IMG/VR virus record: IMGVR_UViG_3300036985_002823
Coordinates: 1-47,483 of that record
Direction: 5' to 3' (one strand)
Length of the DNA: 47,483 nt
From: a virus
Positions 45,132 to 47,483 of the stretch are shown here, piece by piece; positions within the stretch are counted from its first letter, which is position 1; each line of letters begins with the position of its first letter. Made by a program: the position numbers and the translations under genes. The notes under the pieces are model-generated. The model ran no database searches. It saw only the letters and a list, made by a program, of their open reading frames with translations, and had not been told where the DNA came from.

Positions 45132-45846
45132 TATCTTGGTGAATAAAGTGTTTTAGTATCTGTTCTTCTATTTGATCTTATATTATAAACAGTATATGTA
45201 GAAATATTATATTTTAAAGCAATTTCTTTAGTAGTCATTTCTTTATTTTTTATAATATTTATTATTTCAAGTACTGTATCAATAGAAAGTTTTCTGCTTC
45301 TATGATTTAAGCTTACTTTTAATCTGTGTTCTAAGGTATGAGTTTTACCTTTTTTAATATTTGATATTTTATTTCTAGTTTCTTTAGATACAATTACTCC
45401 TTTTCTATGTCCTACTCTTCCTTCTAAAAAAGATTGTTTTATAGCTTTTGATAAATTTTGTTTGTGTTCCTCTGTTCTTATGCCTGGTTTTTTACCTTTT
45501 CTTATTTCAGACATTTTTAATTTAACTTTATCTGTATGTTTTCTACCTCTCATTGGGGCAGTTGCAGAATAAGTACAATTTAATCCTTTATTAACACAAT
45601 CATAAAATTTTATATAAAACTCTTCCATTGGATTAATATCATATTTATCTAAGTTATTTGCTATAATTTCAAATATATGATTTTCAAATGTATATTTATT
45701 AAATGATTTATACAGTTTTACTTGAGTTTTTGCTGAACAGTTTTTATAAAAATTTAATCTTTTTTTATAATTAAATGTTTGCCCAATGTATATTCTACCG
45801 GAAGGACTAGTAATTTTATATATAACACCTGTATTCATCATCTTGG
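45127..45846. repeat. Near-perfect direct repeats flanking the free-standing endonuclease
   Basis: TTCATTATCTTGG at 45127-45139 and TTCATCATCTTGG at 45834-45846 agree at 12 of 13 bases. On the minus strand each reads CCAAGAT[A/G]ATGAA and holds the end of one gene (SPR-stop) overlapping the ATG of the next. Removing one copy plus the endonuclease gene would rebuild a single stop/start junction between the two virion genes. Confidence 0.85.
45131..45841 (-). CDS. Free-standing GIY-YIG homing endonuclease
   Basis: This 236-residue protein has the nuclease domain V6-I-Y8, Y18-I-G20, R28 and a Glu at 73/74 (PMEEFYIKFY). It continues with repeated NUMOD3-type DNA-binding motifs (GRKHTDKVKLKMSEIRKGKK, and others to about residue 190) and a helix-turn-helix at 195-232 (TTKEIALKYNISTYTVYNI). 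The key residues are intact. It lies between two virion genes with tiny overlaps at both ends. Its last residues, LYSPR, copy the last residues of the upstream protein. It probably cuts the same site in phages that lack it. No intron core is visible around it. Confidence 0.92.
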   Translation of the reverse strand: MMNTGVIYKITSPSGRIYIGQTFNYKKRLNFYKNCSAKTQVKLYKSFNKYTFENHIFEIIANNLDKYDINPMEEFYIKFYDCVNKGLNCTYSATAPMRGRKHTDKVKLKMSEIRKGKKPGIRTEEHKQNLSKAIKQSFLEGRVGHRKGVIVSKETRNKISNIKKGKTHTLEHRLKVSLNHRSRKLSIDTVLEIINIIKNKEMTTKEIALKYNISTYTVYNIRSNRRTDTKTLYSPR

Positions 45847-47483
45847 AGAGTATAAACTTTTTAAATCCGCGATCATGATCAACATTTTGTAGTTCATGTT
45901 CTGACCAGCAATAACTCTCTTTCTTAATAGAACTGAAGTTGTATAGTGTCTGAATTTCTTTCTCTGTAATTCAGGTTTGTTATAGTTTAAGTTAGCCGGG
46001 TTAAGTACTCTTACATAACCATTAGGAGCTGTATCCCAAATAGGTCTTTGTGCTGCAAGATTGAATTCACCCCTGTCATCTGTAATATCCCAGAACTGAT
46101 TGAATCTGTACTTGTTCTCTTCTTTAGAAAACAGTATATCTATATTAGTTGGATTGATAATAGGATACTGGAGAATAGCATTAGGATTATCTTTAGGTTT
46201 AATATTTAATCTCAACAATCCTGATACCTGTTCTGTGTTGTAAAGAACAGCCTCATCAAAGTTGTAGTCAAGCACATGGAATCTGTCATAACAGTTAGCT
46301 GCATATTTATAAGCTTCCATTATATATTCTATACTTCTTATGCTATTAACTGTGCCCCCGGTATTTACAGTAAACTCAACCTCAAATGGAAAGTTAAATC
46401 CATAGTAGTTACAGTACAAGTCACATCTTTCATTATGAATCCATATTGACTTTCTATCATAAGGACTCACAGTCATAAATGTATTCTTACCTGGTAGGTT
46501 AAGAGTTGGGTGCCAGTCATGGTAACTAATCCATCCATCAGTTTTTGGATCATAACTTACTGTCCATGAAGCATCTTGAAAATATAAAGGATCACCTAAT
46601 TCTATAATAGTTTCAGTAGGAAGATACATAAACTGGTTAGTACCAGGTATGTATTCAAAGTCATCTGCAGTAAATGGATTCTTTAATATAAAATCTCTTT
46701 TACTAAAGTATAACAATCCATTTTCATTATCATACATAGACTGACATCCTATACCTATTACAGGATTATCTATAAGACTAAAGTCTGGGAATATTTCAGT
46801 TAGCTGATATGGTAGATATTGTGCAAACCACCACTTCATGTTTACATTAGATACTTCTTTAAGACCACCAGCCATGCTAAATATCTTACCTTGGTTTTGA
46901 CTTATCCAGTATAAACCAGCAGGTGTATTTATAACACTTAATCTATTCTGACAACTAGCATACTCATGAGATGCATCAACATTAATTATTTGTTGCATAG
47001 GTTGTGAAAACAAACCACCATCTCCAATAGTAAGCTTGGTACCTAAATCAGTTTGTAACTGATCAGTACCTTGGAATTGTACAGGACTTGCAGCATCAAA
47101 AAATATCATAGCACCACTTTTGTTCACGGGCTTGATACATGTAACTACATTATTAAAGTCATAATAGTTATTCGGTAAAAAGACTCTCCAACCATCTTTA
47201 AGTCCTTCATACTGAGCCGGCAATGAGTATATTACTCTAGTTGGTTGATACACAAAACAAGTTGCAGCATCATAAGGATTGTAACTTGGCTCTTGAGTAT
47301 TTGCCCATGATGTATAGTTGAATGGTAACTTAGAAGTACTTAATGATATATCATACTTGTAATAGTTACCAGACTTAATAATATCTGTAGCAAATAGATC
47401 TTTAGTACTTCCTCCTAAATAAGCATTATAGAATTTTTCTCTAGCTAGTTCACCATAATCTCTAAAAGCTAAGTTGATTTCTG
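45838..47483 (-). CDS. Tail/muzzle-type virion protein, 5' part outside the window
   Basis: The frame is open to the right edge, so 547 residues are visible and the true start is beyond 47483. A GTG codon at 47253 is internal and not the start; the frame before it reads ...SYNPYDAATCFVYQP without a stop. The visible part is beta-rich with aromatic repeats typical of propeller-like tail proteins: GDGGLFSQPMQQIINVD, NTPAGLYWISQNQGKIF, and later GIGCQSMYDNENGLLYFSKR and VSYDPKTDGWISYHDWHP. I associate this pattern with crAss-like muzzle or tail-hub proteins, by memory. It ends ADLKSLYSPR and overlaps the endonuclease start by a few bases. Confidence 0.82.
   Translation of the reverse strand, partial: EINLAFRDYGELAREKFYNAYLGGSTKDLFATDIIKSGNYYKYDISLSTSKLPFNYTSWANTQEPSYNPYDAATCFVYQPTRVIYSLPAQYEGLKDGWRVFLPNNYYDFNNVVTCIKPVNKSGAMIFFDAASPVQFQGTDQLQTDLGTKLTIGDGGLFSQPMQQIINVDASHEYASCQNRLSVINTPAGLYWISQNQGKIFSMAGGLKEVSNVNMKWWFAQYLPYQLTEIFPDFSLIDNPVIGIGCQSMYDNENGLLYFSKRDFILKNPFTADDFEYIPGTNQFMYLPTETIIELGDPLYFQDASWTVSYDPKTDGWISYHDWHPTLNLPGKNTFMTVSPYDRKSIWIHNERCDLYCNYYGFNFPFEVEFTVNTGGTVNSIRSIEYIMEAYKYAANCYDRFHVLDYNFDEAVLYNTEQVSGLLRLNIKPKDNPNAILQYPIINPTNIDILFSKEENKYRFNQFWDITDDRGEFNLAAQRPIWDTAPNGYVRVLNPANLNYNKPELQRKKFRHYTTSVLLRKRVIAGQNMNYKMLIMIADLKSLYSPR

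Noticed and set aside
47150-47253. Start of the right-most protein at 47253
   Set aside because: The codon is GTG, the frame stays open to the window edge, and the upstream part reads as the same kind of protein. The gene is cut off, not complete.
12147-47483. Stop-codon reassignment, as in some crAss-like phages
   Set aside because: The giant genes are open under the standard code and the late genes I checked end in TAA or TGA. TAG ends a left-block gene (2525-2527). No suppressor tRNA was seen.
1-47483. tRNA genes
   Set aside because: The gaps between genes are too short, and the only sizeable non-coding stretch is explained by the intron core. No cloverleaf was seen by eye; a tRNAscan run would settle it.

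Overview
The window looks like part of a crAss-like phage genome (order Crassvirales), from a podovirus of Bacteroidota hosts. The grounds are a very AT-rich, tightly packed genome; two convergent gene blocks; a family B DNA polymerase; enormous head-packaged proteins, one with a two-barrel RNA polymerase signature (D2238-F-D-V-D2242); and a row of Gly-Gly-rich virion proteins like those of crAss-like phages. No Shine-Dalgarno consensus stands out at most starts, which fits Bacteroidota. Family names come from memory of motifs, not from a search.

Left block, 1-12110, plus strand: replication and nucleotide metabolism. In order: the tail of a cut-off gene, three small conserved proteins, a VWA/zinc-peptidase protein, a MoxR-like AAA+ ATPase split by a group I intron (2733-3817) that carries a GIY-YIG endonuclease, two unknown proteins, a PD-(D/E)XK (DUF3799-like) nuclease, two unknown proteins, a terminator at 8461-8490, a small ExoX-tail-like protein, family B DNA polymerase, a small ORF with two hairpins, a conserved protein, and two MazG-type NTP-pyrophosphohydrolase-like proteins. 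Genes mostly abut or overlap by a few bases. A UUCG-capped hairpin at 12113-12142 closes the block and probably serves both strands.

Right block, 47483-12147, minus strand: virion genes read leftwards. In order of transcription: a tail/muzzle-type structural protein that runs off the right edge, a free-standing GIY-YIG endonuclease, a lytic transglycosylase virion protein, a 1296-aa Gly-Gly-rich structural protein, a 514-aa structural protein, a 949-aa cargo-type protein, and three giant proteins of 1906, 3818 and 1879 aa. The 3818-aa protein combines a zincin-like HEAWH site, the RNA polymerase active site, a NADAR (YbiA-like) domain and an AlkB-like dioxygenase domain. The 1906-aa protein carries a PD-(D/E)XK nuclease motif. 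In crAss-like phages such proteins travel in the head and enter the cell with the DNA, so this set may transcribe early genes and also remove modifications from DNA or NAD-like substrates on entry.

Most notable: the NADAR plus AlkB pair built into the virion polymerase; an endonuclease gene flanked by near-perfect short repeats that copy the end of its host gene; the intron in the ATPase; and very strong CpG depletion. No tRNA genes, CRISPR arrays or insertion sequences were seen. There is no gene-free stretch over 300 bases apart from the intron, whose non-coding parts are described under its entry.
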